Source: Pseudomonas vancouverensis (lineage in GTDB: Bacteria; Pseudomonadota; Gammaproteobacteria; Pseudomonadales; Pseudomonadaceae). Taken from it: a stretch of DNA of 64,000 bases. The stretch covers positions 124,001 through 188,000 of the forward strand of contig NZ_RRZK01000008.1 of assembly GCF_004348895.1 (NCBI RefSeq), read 5' to 3'. The translations under genes and the position numbers were made by a program. Below, piece by piece: positions 35,292 through 44,253 of the stretch. Within the stretch, counting starts at the first letter, position 1. Every line of letters begins with the position of its first letter. The notes beneath the pieces are model-generated. The model was not told the DNA's origin, made no database searches, and saw nothing but the letters and a program-made list of their open reading frames with translations.

Positions 35292-36248
35292 TCAATGCAG
35301 TCGTTGATCCTGTGGGCTTTCAGAACGCAGTGATGCCAAAAACTCCCGATACAGTCGTGCCGAACCGGACGGCGCCTCGACCATGGGCATGTGACCGATG
35401 GCGTCCCAGATGTACACGCGCAGGTCGGTGATGCCCTTGCTCCACACCGCCACGGCGCTGACATCGATCAAGCGGTCCTTGCGTCCCCACAGCAACAACG
35501 CGGGGGCGTTGATATCCGGCAGGTGTGGCTCCATCGGCGGGCTGGCGCGGAAATCCTGGAAGATTTCTTCCAGCTCTTCCCGCGACTGCTCGTAGCGCTG
35601 GGCAACGGCGTCGAGCACGATCTTCGGTACCCAGGGCGGCACGGCCATGGTCATGGCGTAAAAGCGGCGGAACTCTTCGCGTGAGTGAATCAGGAAAGGG
35701 TTGTGGCCCCTGGCGAGGTGCCGCTCGAGGTCGCTGGGTTCGGGGGAGGTAACGCCTGCCGGGTCGAACAGGGCCACCGAGACGATGCGCTCGGGGTAAT
35801 TGGCTGCGAGCCATGCCGCCAGGTAACCGCCCATCGAGTTGCCGATCACATGGACCTTTTCCACGCCGCAGACATCCAGCAACTGGATCAGGCGCTTGGC
35901 CTGAAGCGGGATGTCATAACCACCACCGGCCTTGAAGCCGGTTTCGCCATGACCGGCGATGTCCGGAATGATCACCCGGTGACTGCCGACGAAATGCCGG
36001 GCAAAGCGCAGCCAGATGTTCTTGTCGGCGCTGAAGCCGTGGAGCATCAGCACATTGCTGGTGGCTTCGTACGGTCCACCTTGCCAGGTCGATACGGTCA
36101 TTTCAGGGATGGGCACGACAATCTTGTGCAGCCGATACAGCTTGGCTTCAGTCGCCATGCTCAAGTCATACAGCCAATAGCCGATGGCCGGGTAGGTCAG
36201 CCAGCTCCAGGCCAGGAAAACTGCAACAACGACGACCAGTAACAGCAT
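35292..36248 (-). CDS. Alpha/beta hydrolase (membrane-anchored)
   Basis: A hydrolase of 318 residues with an N-terminal membrane anchor (MLLLVVVVAVFLAWSWL). The alpha/beta-fold triad is visible: HGFSADKN for the oxyanion region, nucleophile GNSMGG (about residue 142), Asp in LLLWGRKDRLID and His in IGHMPMVE. It follows the monooxygenase by 20 bases. The pairing suggests that it opens the ester or lactone made by the Baeyer-Villiger enzyme; that is inference. Confidence 0.85.
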   Translation of the reverse strand: MLLLVVVVAVFLAWSWLTYPAIGYWLYDLSMATEAKLYRLHKIVVPIPEMTVSTWQGGPYEATSNVLMLHGFSADKNIWLRFARHFVGSHRVIIPDIAGHGETGFKAGGGYDIPLQAKRLIQLLDVCGVEKVHVIGNSMGGYLAAWLAANYPERIVSVALFDPAGVTSPEPSDLERHLARGHNPFLIHSREEFRRFYAMTMAVPPWVPKIVLDAVAQRYEQSREELEEIFQDFRASPPMEPHLPDINAPALLLWGRKDRLIDVSAVAVWSKGITDLRVYIWDAIGHMPMVEAPSGSARLYREFLASLRSESPQDQRLH

Positions 36249-36268
36249 CTCGCATCTCCCTCTACAGC

Positions 36269-37723
36269 TCAGGACAACATGTGATCGGCGGGTTTGAGTG
36301 CCCGGGTCAAACGGTGAAAGCTGAAACTGAACCCGGGGAACATGGCAATCACATGACCGCTCTTGCTTTGATACCAGCTGTGGCAGCCACCGGATTTCCA
36401 GACGGTGCGTTCCATTTCCCGGTGGATCATTTCAGTGTAGGTACGTTCTGCCTCGGGGCGAACTTCGATGCTGCGCAGGCCGCGGCTTTTCAAGGTGCGA
36501 ATGCAGTCAATGATGTAGTTCATCTGTGATTCGATGATGAACAGCGCCGAGGTGTGTCCGATGCCGGTGTTCGGGCCGGTGACGATGAACAGGTTGGGAA
36601 AGCCAGGCAGGGCAGTGCCCAGATAGGCGCGCGGATAGTGTTCCCAGACATCCTTGAGGCGAACCCCGTTCTTGCCGCTGACCGGGTAGGAAATCACCCC
36701 GTCGGTCGCGTCGTAGCCGGTCGACCAGACAATCAGATCCAGATCGATGTGCTGGCCGTCCCGGGTGACGATGCCGGTCTCATCGATGGCGGCGATGCCT
36801 TGTTCGCGACTGTGCAGGGTCACGTTGGAGCGACCCAGGGCCGGGTAAAGCGTGCTGGAAAGAATGACCCGCTTGCAGCCGATGGTGTAGTCCGGCGTCA
36901 GCTTGCGTCGCAGTTCCGGGTCCGGGACTTGCCGCTTGAGAAAGCGCAGGGCCTGTTGCTGGACCATGTGCACGGCGGGCCTTGAATACTTGAAGGCAAT
37001 CACCCGGGTTTCGAACTGCCAGTAGATCATCCAGCGCAGCAGTTTGTACGCGGGTTTGAGCCCCAGCAGCCATTGCTGGAATTTGCCGAATGTACGGTCT
37101 GCCCGGGGCAGCACCCAATGGGGCGTGCGCTGGAACACATGCAGGTGCTCGACATCCGCGGCAATCGCCGGAATCACCTGGGCCGCGCTGGCGCCGCTGC
37201 CAATGATGGCCACGCGTTTGTGCCGGTAGTCGTAGCTGTGGTCCCAGTGGTTGGTGTGAAATGACTTGCCCTGAAAACGCTCGCGACCTTCGAAATTCGG
37301 GATCACTGGCTGGCTCAACGGCCCGGTGGCGTTGATCAGGAACCGTGCGCGAAACTCGCCCTTGCCGGCGGTGTAAACCGTCCAGCATTTCTCGCTGTCG
37401 TCCCATTCGACGCGCTCGACGTTCGCGTTCAACTCGACCTTGTCGCGCAGGCCGAAGTCCTCCACCACATGGCGGGTGTAGCGATGCAGTTCAGCCTGTG
37501 CGGCGAACATCTGCGTCCAGCGCCAGGGCGCGAATGACAGCGAGTACAGCGGCGAAGGCACGTCGACGGCGGCACCGGGGTAGGTGTTCTGGCACCAGGT
37601 GCCACCGAAGAAGTCCCGGCGTTCCAGCAGGCGAAAATCGTCGATGCCGGCCTTGAGCAAATTGATTGCTGCACACTGGCCACCAAAGCCGCTGCCGATG
37701 ATCAACACTTGAAAGGTCTGCAT
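36269..37723 (-). CDS. Baeyer-Villiger-type flavin monooxygenase
   Basis: A flavin monooxygenase of 484 residues. FAD-binding GSGFGGQCAAINL is at the N terminus, and the fingerprint FQGKSFHTNHWD matches the Baeyer-Villiger pattern FxGxxxHxxxW(P/D). The NADPH site is IIGSGASAAQV, and GPNTGIGHTSAL follows near the C-terminal side. Such enzymes insert oxygen next to a ketone using NADPH and O2. I chose ATG 37723, with GGAGG just upstream; the spacing is short. It is the first gene of a two-gene operon with the hydrolase. Confidence 0.9.
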   Translation of the reverse strand: MQTFQVLIIGSGFGGQCAAINLLKAGIDDFRLLERRDFFGGTWCQNTYPGAAVDVPSPLYSLSFAPWRWTQMFAAQAELHRYTRHVVEDFGLRDKVELNANVERVEWDDSEKCWTVYTAGKGEFRARFLINATGPLSQPVIPNFEGRERFQGKSFHTNHWDHSYDYRHKRVAIIGSGASAAQVIPAIAADVEHLHVFQRTPHWVLPRADRTFGKFQQWLLGLKPAYKLLRWMIYWQFETRVIAFKYSRPAVHMVQQQALRFLKRQVPDPELRRKLTPDYTIGCKRVILSSTLYPALGRSNVTLHSREQGIAAIDETGIVTRDGQHIDLDLIVWSTGYDATDGVISYPVSGKNGVRLKDVWEHYPRAYLGTALPGFPNLFIVTGPNTGIGHTSALFIIESQMNYIIDCIRTLKSRGLRSIEVRPEAERTYTEMIHREMERTVWKSGGCHSWYQSKSGHVIAMFPGFSFSFHRLTRALKPADHMLS

Positions 37724-37915
37724 GGGCCTCCGCTTCTGGTCATTGCCCACCTTCATGTATAGCCGTTTCTACGTCGCAGGCTTTCGCTTTTGCGCGTCGG
37801 GAATGACGGGATATTCAGCCTGCCAGCCGGTGATGGCTATTTAACCTCGCCCTGATAGACTCCAGCAGGCAGGTATACCGGTGTGATCGAGTCCGTCCAG
37901 TGGCACAGAGGCCCT

Positions 37916-38989
37916 ATGGAAAAAACCGGAGGAAAGGGACTTTCATTGGCCAGGAGGCTTTACTCATCGCGCATTCTGGGGGTCACCCTGGGATTGGTGT
38001 GCGTCAGTGCGGCGATGTTCCCCCTCGACCCGGCACCCTGGGTCTGGTGCCTGATGCTGTTCAATGGCCTGTTCTGGCCGCATCTGGCGTATCAGTGGGC
38101 ACGACGCTCGCGGGCACCTTATCACGCCGAACATCGCAATTTGCTGGTGGATGCCTTTCTCGGCGGCTTCTGGATCGCCGCCATGCAGTTCAATCCGCTG
38201 CCCAGCGCGACCACCATCTCGATGATGGCGATGAACAACGTGGCCATCGGCGGTTTGCGTTTTCTCCTGGCCGGAACGGCGGCGCAGATTCTGGGTGTTG
38301 GCGTCGGCTTGCAGATATTCGCCCCGGTATTCATTCCCGCCACCAGTCCCTTGCAGCTCTACGCCTGCCTGCCTTTGCTGTGCTTCTACCCGCTGGTGCT
38401 GGGCTGGATCTGTTTCCGCCAGGCGCACACCCTGGGGCGGCAGAAACGCGAACTGCTGGCTCTGAGCCGTACCGACAGCCTCACGGGCCTGCTCAACCAT
38501 GGCACCTGGAAGGACCAGCTGGAAGTCGAATTTCAACGCTGCAAACGTCAGCAGAAGGGCGGCGCGATTGCGCTGATCGACATCGATCATTTCAAGGCCA
38601 TCAACGATACCTACGGCCACGTGGCCGGGGACATCGTGCTGCGCCAGTTGGGCAAGATGCTCAAGCAGCACCTGCGGGCCACCGATGTCGCCGGTCGCTA
38701 CGGTGGCGACGAGTTTTGCGTGATCCTGCCGGACTTGCCACTGAACCGTGCGGCGGCGGTGATGGAAGCCTTGCGTGATCGCTTTGCGACCCTGTGCTAC
38801 GAGCACAACCCGACGCTGAAGGTCGGCCTGAGTATCGGCCTGGCGGCGTTCGACCCCGGGCATGCCGACGCAACCCTGTGGCTCGACGATGCCGACCATG
38901 CCTTGTACGAAGCCAAGACCAGCGGACGCAATCGGGTGATCTGCAGCAGCGACGACAAGGCGCCGCGGGCGTTGGTGGATTCGGCATAA
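37916..38989 (+). CDS. Membrane diguanylate cyclase (MASE2-like sensor)
   Basis: An enzyme of 357 residues making cyclic di-GMP. About five to six membrane helices in residues 20-180 resemble a MASE2 sensory domain. The GGDEF domain follows: RTDSLTGLLNHGTW, IDIDHFKAINDTYGH, and an intact RYGGDEF active site (about 263-267). RATD five residues upstream fits the inhibitory I-site. GRNRVI ends the domain. AGAGG lies upstream of ATG 37916. It could influence exopolysaccharide production through c-di-GMP, but nothing in the sequence links it directly. Confidence 0.92.
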   Translation: MEKTGGKGLSLARRLYSSRILGVTLGLVCVSAAMFPLDPAPWVWCLMLFNGLFWPHLAYQWARRSRAPYHAEHRNLLVDAFLGGFWIAAMQFNPLPSATTISMMAMNNVAIGGLRFLLAGTAAQILGVGVGLQIFAPVFIPATSPLQLYACLPLLCFYPLVLGWICFRQAHTLGRQKRELLALSRTDSLTGLLNHGTWKDQLEVEFQRCKRQQKGGAIALIDIDHFKAINDTYGHVAGDIVLRQLGKMLKQHLRATDVAGRYGGDEFCVILPDLPLNRAAAVMEALRDRFATLCYEHNPTLKVGLSIGLAAFDPGHADATLWLDDADHALYEAKTSGRNRVICSSDDKAPRALVDSA

Positions 38990-39010
38990 ATCCTTCTGGC
39001 AACGAACCCT

Positions 39011-39037
39011 TATGGCGAGCGAGCTTGCTCGCGCTGG
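39011..39037. repeat. Degenerate REP hairpin
   Basis: GGCGAGCGAGCTTGCTCGCGC is a single REP-type hairpin in the gap after the diguanylate cyclase. Confidence 0.65.
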
Positions 39038-39146
39038 GCTTGGAAGCAGCCCCCAGCCTCTCAATGCACCCAGAGACGGTTGCTGCGCCACCGAACGGGA
39101 CGGTGCGGCGAGCCGACAAACGCCCTCGTCACAAAGGCAGTTCGCA

Positions 39147-40016
39147 TCACTCTTTCACACTCATGAACTCCCTGGCCCAACGGATGTACTCCTCCGGCTG
39201 GGTGTAGGTGTGGGTCAGTTCGGTGGCGCTCAGGTCCGAGGCCTGGGTGAAGATCTGCCGTTGTTCGCGCAAGCAGTCATAGGTGGCCTTGATCGCGGCG
39301 AAGTAGGCGCCGTGGCCGTCGATGGTGACGCGCACGCCCAGGTCTGCCAGGCGTTGGTCGTCGCGCAGCGCCGGGTTGCCGTAGGTGACCAGCATCAGCG
39401 GCACGCTCAGGTGCTCGGCGATCTGTTCCAGGTGTTCGAAGTCCTTGATGCCGACCATGCAGATCCCGTCTGCGCCGGCCGCCTGATACTGCTTGGTGCG
39501 GTTGATGATTTCCTGCACCGGCAGGATGCCGGCGTGGGTGCGGGCGATGATCGCCATTTCCGAGTCACAGCGGGCTTCCAGCGCCGCGCGGATCTTGCCG
39601 ACGCCTTCGGCGACCGTGATCAGGTCGGTGGATTTACGCCCGAACTGCGCCGGCAGCAAGGTGTCTTCGATGGTCAGGGCGGCAATGCCGGCGCGCTCGA
39701 GCTCGACGATGGTGCGCATCACGTTGAGGGCGTTGCCGTAGCCATGGTCGGCGTCGGCGATCACCGGTAACTGCGCGACACGGCCGATGCGGGTGGCCTG
39801 TTCGGCGAACTCGCTGAGGGTGATCAGGGCAAAGTCAGGGGCACCCAACACTTGCAGGGACGCGACCGAGCCACCGAGGATGCCGACTTCAAAACCCAGA
39901 TCAGCGGCAATGCGCGCCGACATCGGATCGAAGACCGAGGCGGTGTGATAGCAGGTTTTGGAAGCAAACAGCTGGCGAAAATTGCGGCGCAAATCTTGAT
40001 GGGAAAGCCTGGACAT
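39147..40016 (-). CDS. Oxaloacetate decarboxylase (PEP mutase/isocitrate lyase superfamily)
   Basis: An enzyme of 289 residues closely matching the Pseudomonas oxaloacetate decarboxylase type (PA4872-like, from memory). It shows [16 protein letters not shown] for the Mg site, [29 protein letters not shown] and a [10 protein letters not shown] block. It would convert oxaloacetate to pyruvate and CO2. The start at 40016 is [11 protein letters not shown]; the track upstream is not conserved. A 180-base gap separates it from the succinyltransferase gene, so it may have its own promoter. Confidence 0.85.
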   Translation of the reverse strand: MSRLSHQDLRRNFRQLFASKTCYHTASVFDPMSARIAADLGFEVGILGGSVASLQVLGAPDFALITLSEFAEQATRIGRVAQLPVIADADHGYGNALNVMRTIVELERAGIAALTIEDTLLPAQFGRKSTDLITVAEGVGKIRAALEARCDSEMAIIARTHAGILPVQEIINRTKQYQAAGADGICMVGIKDFEHLEQIAEHLSVPLMLVTYGNPALRDDQRLADLGVRVTIDGHGAYFAAIKATYDCLREQRQIFTQASDLSATELTHTYTQPEEYIRWAREFMSVKE

Positions 40017-40161
40017 ATGAGTTCCACCAATGGAATGGAAGGGCTTGAGCAAAAGTGTCAACGCCGAAGAAACGAAAGGCTATCACGCGGACGTGGGGAA
40101 AATGATGACGAATTTGCCCTCGGGCGACGATTGATAGCGAGCCCGAAGCGGGCTGAATTTG

Positions 40162-40187
40162 TGTAGTCGGTTTGAGTGTCGACTACA
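40162..40187. other. Hairpin after the succinyltransferase beta gene
   Basis: TGTAGTCG and CGACTACA form an 8+8 bp inverted repeat with a 10-base loop, beside AGCCCG-AAG-CGGGCT at 40140-40154. Both lie just past the beta-subunit stop and could end or attenuate that transcript; the T run is weak. Confidence 0.4.
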
Positions 40188-40196
40188 GAAAACGCT

Positions 40197-41231
40197 TCAC
40201 GCCGCTGCAACCTGTCGTCGCTGATTGAGCAGCGGCACGGCGCGCACCGAGTCGCCCGGTTGCAGTTGCAGGCGCTTGGCGGTCAGGCGGTCAACGACCA
40301 GGCAGTTGCCGGAGCGAAATGCCGGTGCGCTGGTGATGCGGCAGTTTTCCATACGGCGATTGTGGATCAGCCAGACCGCCGCCCGTTCGTCCGGGGTGCC
40401 GACCGCCAGCACCAGGCATTGGCTGTCACGCACAGTGCGGATGCCCGTAACGGGCGCTTCGATCACTGGACCGGCGTCGAAGATATCAATGTAGCCTTTG
40501 TGGGCAAAACCCTCGGCGGTGAGGATGTTCAGCGCCGGTTCGATGCTCGGGTGGGCTTTGCCGATCACCGCCTGGGCCTGTTCGGTGAGCAGGCAGGTGT
40601 AGAGTGGTTGGCGGGGCATGAGTTCGGCGATGAAGGCCTTGTTGCCCAGGCCCGACAGATGATCGGCATGGCTGAAGTCCATCTTGAAGAAGTGCCGGCC
40701 GAGGCTGTCCCAGAAGGGTGAGCAACCTTCGTCGTCGGTGGTGCCGCGCAGTTCGGCGATCAGCTTGTCGCCGAACAGGTGCGCAAACTCGGCCACGAAC
40801 AGCAAACGCCCCAGCGACAGCAGCCTGCCGTGGTTTTCACCGCGTTGATCGGCGCGTAGATACAGCGAGCAGACTTCCGATTGCCCGGTCATTTCATTGT
40901 TCAGGAACAGGGTCGGCAGATGACGCTGGATACCCAGGCCCGGCGACGCGTTGACGGTCAAGCCGAGCCGATAGTTGTACCACGGCTCGCGCAGTCCAAC
41001 CCCTCCGGTCAGGGCGCTGACGCCCACCACTTGCTGCTCGTCATCCTCGAGCACGAACAGGTAGGCGGCATCGGCGCGGTCGACCTGCCCGGCAAAGGCA
41101 CGTTGCCCCCAGCGAATGCGGTGGGCCAGTTGTTCTTCACTGTCGGGCAGGCCGCTGCCGCCACGCCCGGCGTGATGCGACAGGGCGAGCAGGGTGCCGA
41201 GGTCGGTGGGTTGTGCCGGGCGGACAATCAT
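40197..41231 (-). CDS. aruG: Arginine N-succinyltransferase, beta subunit
   Basis: A protein of 344 residues of the AstA family, which transfers succinyl from succinyl-CoA to arginine (or ornithine) at the start of the AST pathway. Typical blocks: IVRPAQPTDLGTLLALS, SEVCSLYLRADQRGENHGRLLS, AELRGTTDDEGCSPFWDSLGRHFF and YIDIFDAGPVIEAP. The length and the paired gene identify it as the beta (AruG-type) subunit. It follows the alpha gene by 40 bases. The rest of an aru operon (aruC, D, B, E) is not here. Confidence 0.88.
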   Translation of the reverse strand: MIVRPAQPTDLGTLLALSHHAGRGGSGLPDSEEQLAHRIRWGQRAFAGQVDRADAAYLFVLEDDEQQVVGVSALTGGVGLREPWYNYRLGLTVNASPGLGIQRHLPTLFLNNEMTGQSEVCSLYLRADQRGENHGRLLSLGRLLFVAEFAHLFGDKLIAELRGTTDDEGCSPFWDSLGRHFFKMDFSHADHLSGLGNKAFIAELMPRQPLYTCLLTEQAQAVIGKAHPSIEPALNILTAEGFAHKGYIDIFDAGPVIEAPVTGIRTVRDSQCLVLAVGTPDERAAVWLIHNRRMENCRITSAPAFRSGNCLVVDRLTAKRLQLQPGDSVRAVPLLNQRRQVAAA

Positions 41232-41271
41232 GTGGCTTGTCCTGTTTCGCGATTGCGCGCGCGAAGCGGGC

Positions 41272-42288
41272 TCACAGGGCGATCAGCCGGATCGGGCTGC
41301 CTTCGACGACCTGCAACGCCCGGCACATGTCGGCATCCAGCGCCAGCGGTTGCCCCGGCCTGAAGTCGAGATCGGCGACGATGGCGCGATAGCCCTGCAA
41401 CGCTTCGTTGCTCAGCAGGTAGCGGCCACGGGCATCGAGGGAGGCGGTTGGTTGTGCCACTGCAAGGTGACTGTGGACGATCGAACGGATAGCCGTGGTA
41501 CGCGCATACAGGGTCGGGCCACCGTCGAAAATATCCACGTAGCTGTTGGTCTCGAACCCTTCCCGGGCAAGGATATCGAAGGCTTCCTGGCCATCGGGGT
41601 GAATCCTGCCGATGCAGTCCTGTGCCGCCTGGGGCAGCATGGGCACGTAGATCGGGTATTGCGGCATCAGCTCGGCGAGAAACCTGCGGCTCTGTAGCCC
41701 GCACAGGCGTTCGGCTTCGGCGTAGGGCAGGTCGAAAAAGTGTTTGCCGACTGCGTCCCAGAAGGGCGAGTGGCCTTCGTCGCTGCTGTAGCCGACGATT
41801 TCGGTGATCACTGCCGGCGAAAAACGTCGGCCATGGGCGGCGATGAACAACAGGCGTGCCCGGGAAAGCAATTCCGAATACGCGGTGCGCACCAGCGTCG
41901 GGTCGATGTGGAAACCGCGTAGCAAGGTGTGTCCATTCAGGTCATGGCACAGCGACAGCGCTGCGACACCGTGTTCGATGTTCAGCTCACGCGAAGCACT
42001 GGTGAAATGCCGGTTGCGCAAGCTGTAGAAGGGTTCGTTGAACCCGGCAGTGGCGAGGATCTCCGAACAGCCGAGCAGTTGCCGTGTCTCCAGGTCTTGC
42101 AGGACGAAGACGTAGCTTTCCGGCCCCGGTTCCTGCACCAGCTTTTCCAGAGACGCACAGGCATCGGCGATTTTCTGTTGCAGGCATTCGCGATCGTCGG
42201 GCAGCGAGGTGACGCCCACCAGGCTTTCGCGGGCCAGGCGCTGCAACTGAGGCAGGTCATCGGGCTCGACCGAACGCAAGACCAGCAT
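41272..42288 (-). CDS. aruF: Arginine/ornithine N-succinyltransferase, alpha subunit
   Basis: A protein of 338 residues of the same AstA family: LVLRSVEPDDLPQLQRLA, the RLLFIAAHGRRF block, GYSSDEGHSPFWDAVGKHFF and YVDIFDGGPTLYART. AGGAG precedes the ATG by 7 bases. It forms a heteromer with the beta subunit encoded next. An inverted repeat (TTCGGTC-A-GACCGAA) lies 25 bases upstream. The assignment to alpha rests on order and divergence from the beta copy. Confidence 0.88.
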   Translation of the reverse strand: MLVLRSVEPDDLPQLQRLARESLVGVTSLPDDRECLQQKIADACASLEKLVQEPGPESYVFVLQDLETRQLLGCSEILATAGFNEPFYSLRNRHFTSASRELNIEHGVAALSLCHDLNGHTLLRGFHIDPTLVRTAYSELLSRARLLFIAAHGRRFSPAVITEIVGYSSDEGHSPFWDAVGKHFFDLPYAEAERLCGLQSRRFLAELMPQYPIYVPMLPQAAQDCIGRIHPDGQEAFDILAREGFETNSYVDIFDGGPTLYARTTAIRSIVHSHLAVAQPTASLDARGRYLLSNEALQGYRAIVADLDFRPGQPLALDADMCRALQVVEGSPIRLIAL

Positions 42289-42312
42289 GGAGACACTCCT
42301 GTATCAAAAGGA

Positions 42313-42327
42313 TTCGGTCAGACCGAA
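42313..42327. promoter_or_regulatory. Inverted repeat upstream of aruF
   Basis: TTCGGTC-A-GACCGAA is a perfect 7+7 bp repeat with a single-base centre, 25 bases before the aruF start. It is a candidate operator; the regulator is unknown. Confidence 0.4.
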
Positions 42328-42698
42328 CCTGACTATCACTGTCGGTTTTTTTCACACATCAAATCGACGGTCATCTGAGTGGTCGTCAGCTACCGTTGTT
42401 GTTCTTGTCAAATGCGTCTTGGTTGTTGCCGGATTAAACGCGGTTCGCGGCATTTGGCTAAACGCGGCGTGTTGAGGTCAGGGCGTGCGATGGAATTTTC
42501 GAGAGGGGGCATCCGGGCTCCTGCTGGATGAGGTGGGTGCGTTTCATAGTCCATTGAAAACAGTATTTAATTATCCCGTGGTGCCTGTCTAGTTAATTTT
42601 TGACGGGTCAAGGCGTGCGCGAAAATGGGGCGAAACGTCTGTCAGATGCGGCTGCAAGAAGGCCGAATTGCCTTGTAGGCCAACACCCATAACCTATG

Positions 42699-42712
42699 TC
42701 GGAAATTTCCGA
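42699..42712. promoter_or_regulatory. 14-bp palindrome upstream of the phosphatase-cobF pair
   Basis: TCGGAAATTTCCGA is a perfect palindrome about 100 bases before the histidine phosphatase start. It is a candidate operator. Confidence 0.4.
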
Positions 42713-42810
42713 ATTGTCAGTCATAAACACGTCTGACGTTGTTTTTAAACGCGCAGTCTTACAACCCTGGACCACCTTTCTTGCAGCACATTTGCACAAG
42801 GGCCGATAAC

Positions 42811-43422
42811 ATGGCGTCGTTTTCTTTTTATCGACTGAGCAACCCTTTCGTGCAGGCAACCCATTTAACCTTGATCTGCCACGCCAGAACCGCCGCGCAA
42901 AAGCTTGCGCGCTTTGCCCTGGACGAGCCGCTGGAATTGGACTGGCAATCGGCCAGGCTTTCGCGGCGCGGGCAATTGAAGGGCGCAGCCCAGCTGTTGT
43001 GCGGTCCGGAATTGCGCACCCGGCAAACGGCCGCGCTGTTTGGCAGCGACCCGCAAGTTGTTGAAGCGCTGCGTGATTGCGACTTCGGACGCTGGGCGGG
43101 TGTGCGCATCAAGGATCTGCAGAAGGCGGAGTCCGAGGCGCTGCAGGGGTGGACGGTGGACCCGGACAGTGCGCCGCACGGAGGAGAATCCCTGACACAG
43201 CTAGAGGCACGGGTGGCCGCTTGGCTGACGTCATTGCAGTCGACACCCGGCCACATTGTGGCCATCACTCATCCCTTTATCATTCGCGCTGCGCTGGCTC
43301 ATGTGCTGCAGGGCGTTTTGTCCAACCTGATCGACGTCGAACCGCTGTCGGCTGTTGAGCTGCGGTTCCATGGTCGCTGGCGGCTGCGCCTGCCGGGCAT
43401 CGACCCCGAGGAAACACTTTAA
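42811..43422 (+). CDS. Histidine phosphatase family protein with altered RHG motif
   Basis: A protein of 203 residues of the histidine phosphatase superfamily. The phospho-His motif, usually LxRHGxT, reads LICHARTAA here: the first Arg is Cys and the Gly is Ala, while His and the following Arg remain. Later blocks are normal: CGPELRTRQTAALF, the DCDFGRWAG acid/base region and AITHPFIIRA with the second His. ATG 42811 has AAGGG upstream. Its stop overlaps the cobF start (TAATG), so it probably serves cobalamin synthesis, like CobC. Confidence 0.78.
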   Translation: MASFSFYRLSNPFVQATHLTLICHARTAAQKLARFALDEPLELDWQSARLSRRGQLKGAAQLLCGPELRTRQTAALFGSDPQVVEALRDCDFGRWAGVRIKDLQKAESEALQGWTVDPDSAPHGGESLTQLEARVAAWLTSLQSTPGHIVAITHPFIIRAALAHVLQGVLSNLIDVEPLSAVELRFHGRWRLRLPGIDPEETL

Positions 43423-44177
43423 TGAAAAAGCTACTGGTCATCGGCATCGGCGCCGGCAATCCCGACTACATCACCCTGCAAGCCGTGAAGGCGTTGAATC
43501 AGGTCGACGTATTCTTTTTGATGGACAAGGGCGAGAGCAAAAACAAACTGATCGATTTGCGCCGTGAAATCTGTGAGCGCTACATCACCGAACCGGATTA
43601 TCGATTTGTCGAAGCGCACTGCCCGGAGCGCGAGCGCGGCGACGTGGACTACAAGGCCAGTGTCGATGATCTGAACTTCGCCAAGCAGCAGACCTACGAG
43701 CGGATGATCCTTGAGGAAATGGCCGACGGTGAGTGCGGTGGTTTTCTGGTCTGGGGTGACCCGGCACTGTACGACAGCACCATCCGCATCCTGCAGGCGA
43801 TTCAGGCGTCTGGTGCTTGCACCTTCGAGTTCGATGTCATCCCCGGCATCACCAGCGTCCAGGCGCTGACGGCGCAGCACAAGGTGCCGCTCAATCAGAT
43901 CGGCCGCTCGGTGGAAATCACCACCGGCCGCAGGTTGGCGGCGGGGCAGGTGAGCGATGCCGACAGCGTGGTGGTGATGCTCGACGCCCATGATTCCTAT
44001 CATCACGTCGCTGACCAGGAGACATACATCTACTGGGGCGCGTACCTGGGCACGCCGGATGAAATCCTCATCAGTGGCCAGCTCAAGGAGGTCGCGGACG
44101 AAATCGAACGGGTGCGCAAGGCGGCCCGGCTGGCCAATGGCTGGATCATGGACACCTATCTGTTGCGCAAATCCTGA
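43422..44177 (+). CDS. cobF: Precorrin-6A synthase (deacetylating)
   Basis: A methyltransferase of 251 residues of the tetrapyrrole methylase family. LLVIGIGAGNPDYITLQAV is the N-terminal motif, LVWGDPALYDSTIRI the substrate-loop region and FDVIPGITSVQAL the SAM-binding part. CobF methylates C1 of precorrin-5 with loss of acetate in the aerobic cobalamin pathway. It is coupled to the histidine phosphatase gene. The other cob genes are elsewhere. Confidence 0.92.
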   Translation: MKKLLVIGIGAGNPDYITLQAVKALNQVDVFFLMDKGESKNKLIDLRREICERYITEPDYRFVEAHCPERERGDVDYKASVDDLNFAKQQTYERMILEEMADGECGGFLVWGDPALYDSTIRILQAIQASGACTFEFDVIPGITSVQALTAQHKVPLNQIGRSVEITTGRRLAAGQVSDADSVVVMLDAHDSYHHVADQETYIYWGAYLGTPDEILISGQLKEVADEIERVRKAARLANGWIMDTYLLRKS

Positions 44178-44211
44178 GGGTGTCGCTCCCCCAACGTCCG
44201 CGCAGTAGCCT

Positions 44212-44238
44212 CTGTGGGAGCGAACTGCTCGCGATGGC
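44212..44238. repeat. REP hairpin
   Basis: GTGGGAGCGAACTGCTCGCGA is a slightly shortened REP hairpin between cobF and ftrA, which converge here. Confidence 0.65.
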
Positions 44239-44253
44239 GACCGGTAAACTACC

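Larger units (their letters stand above)
42289..42810. promoter_or_regulatory. 522-base divergent intergenic region
   Basis: The region between aruF (minus) and the histidine phosphatase gene (plus) holds TTCGGTC-A-GACCGAA (42313-42327) near aruF, and the perfect 14-bp palindrome TCGGAAATTTCCGA (42699-42712) near the phosphatase. I found no gene and no cobalamin-riboswitch B12 box. Confidence 0.5.

Noticed and set aside
42297..42810. Cobalamin riboswitch upstream of the phosphatase-cobF pair
   Set aside because: I looked for a B12 box and the accompanying stems and saw none.
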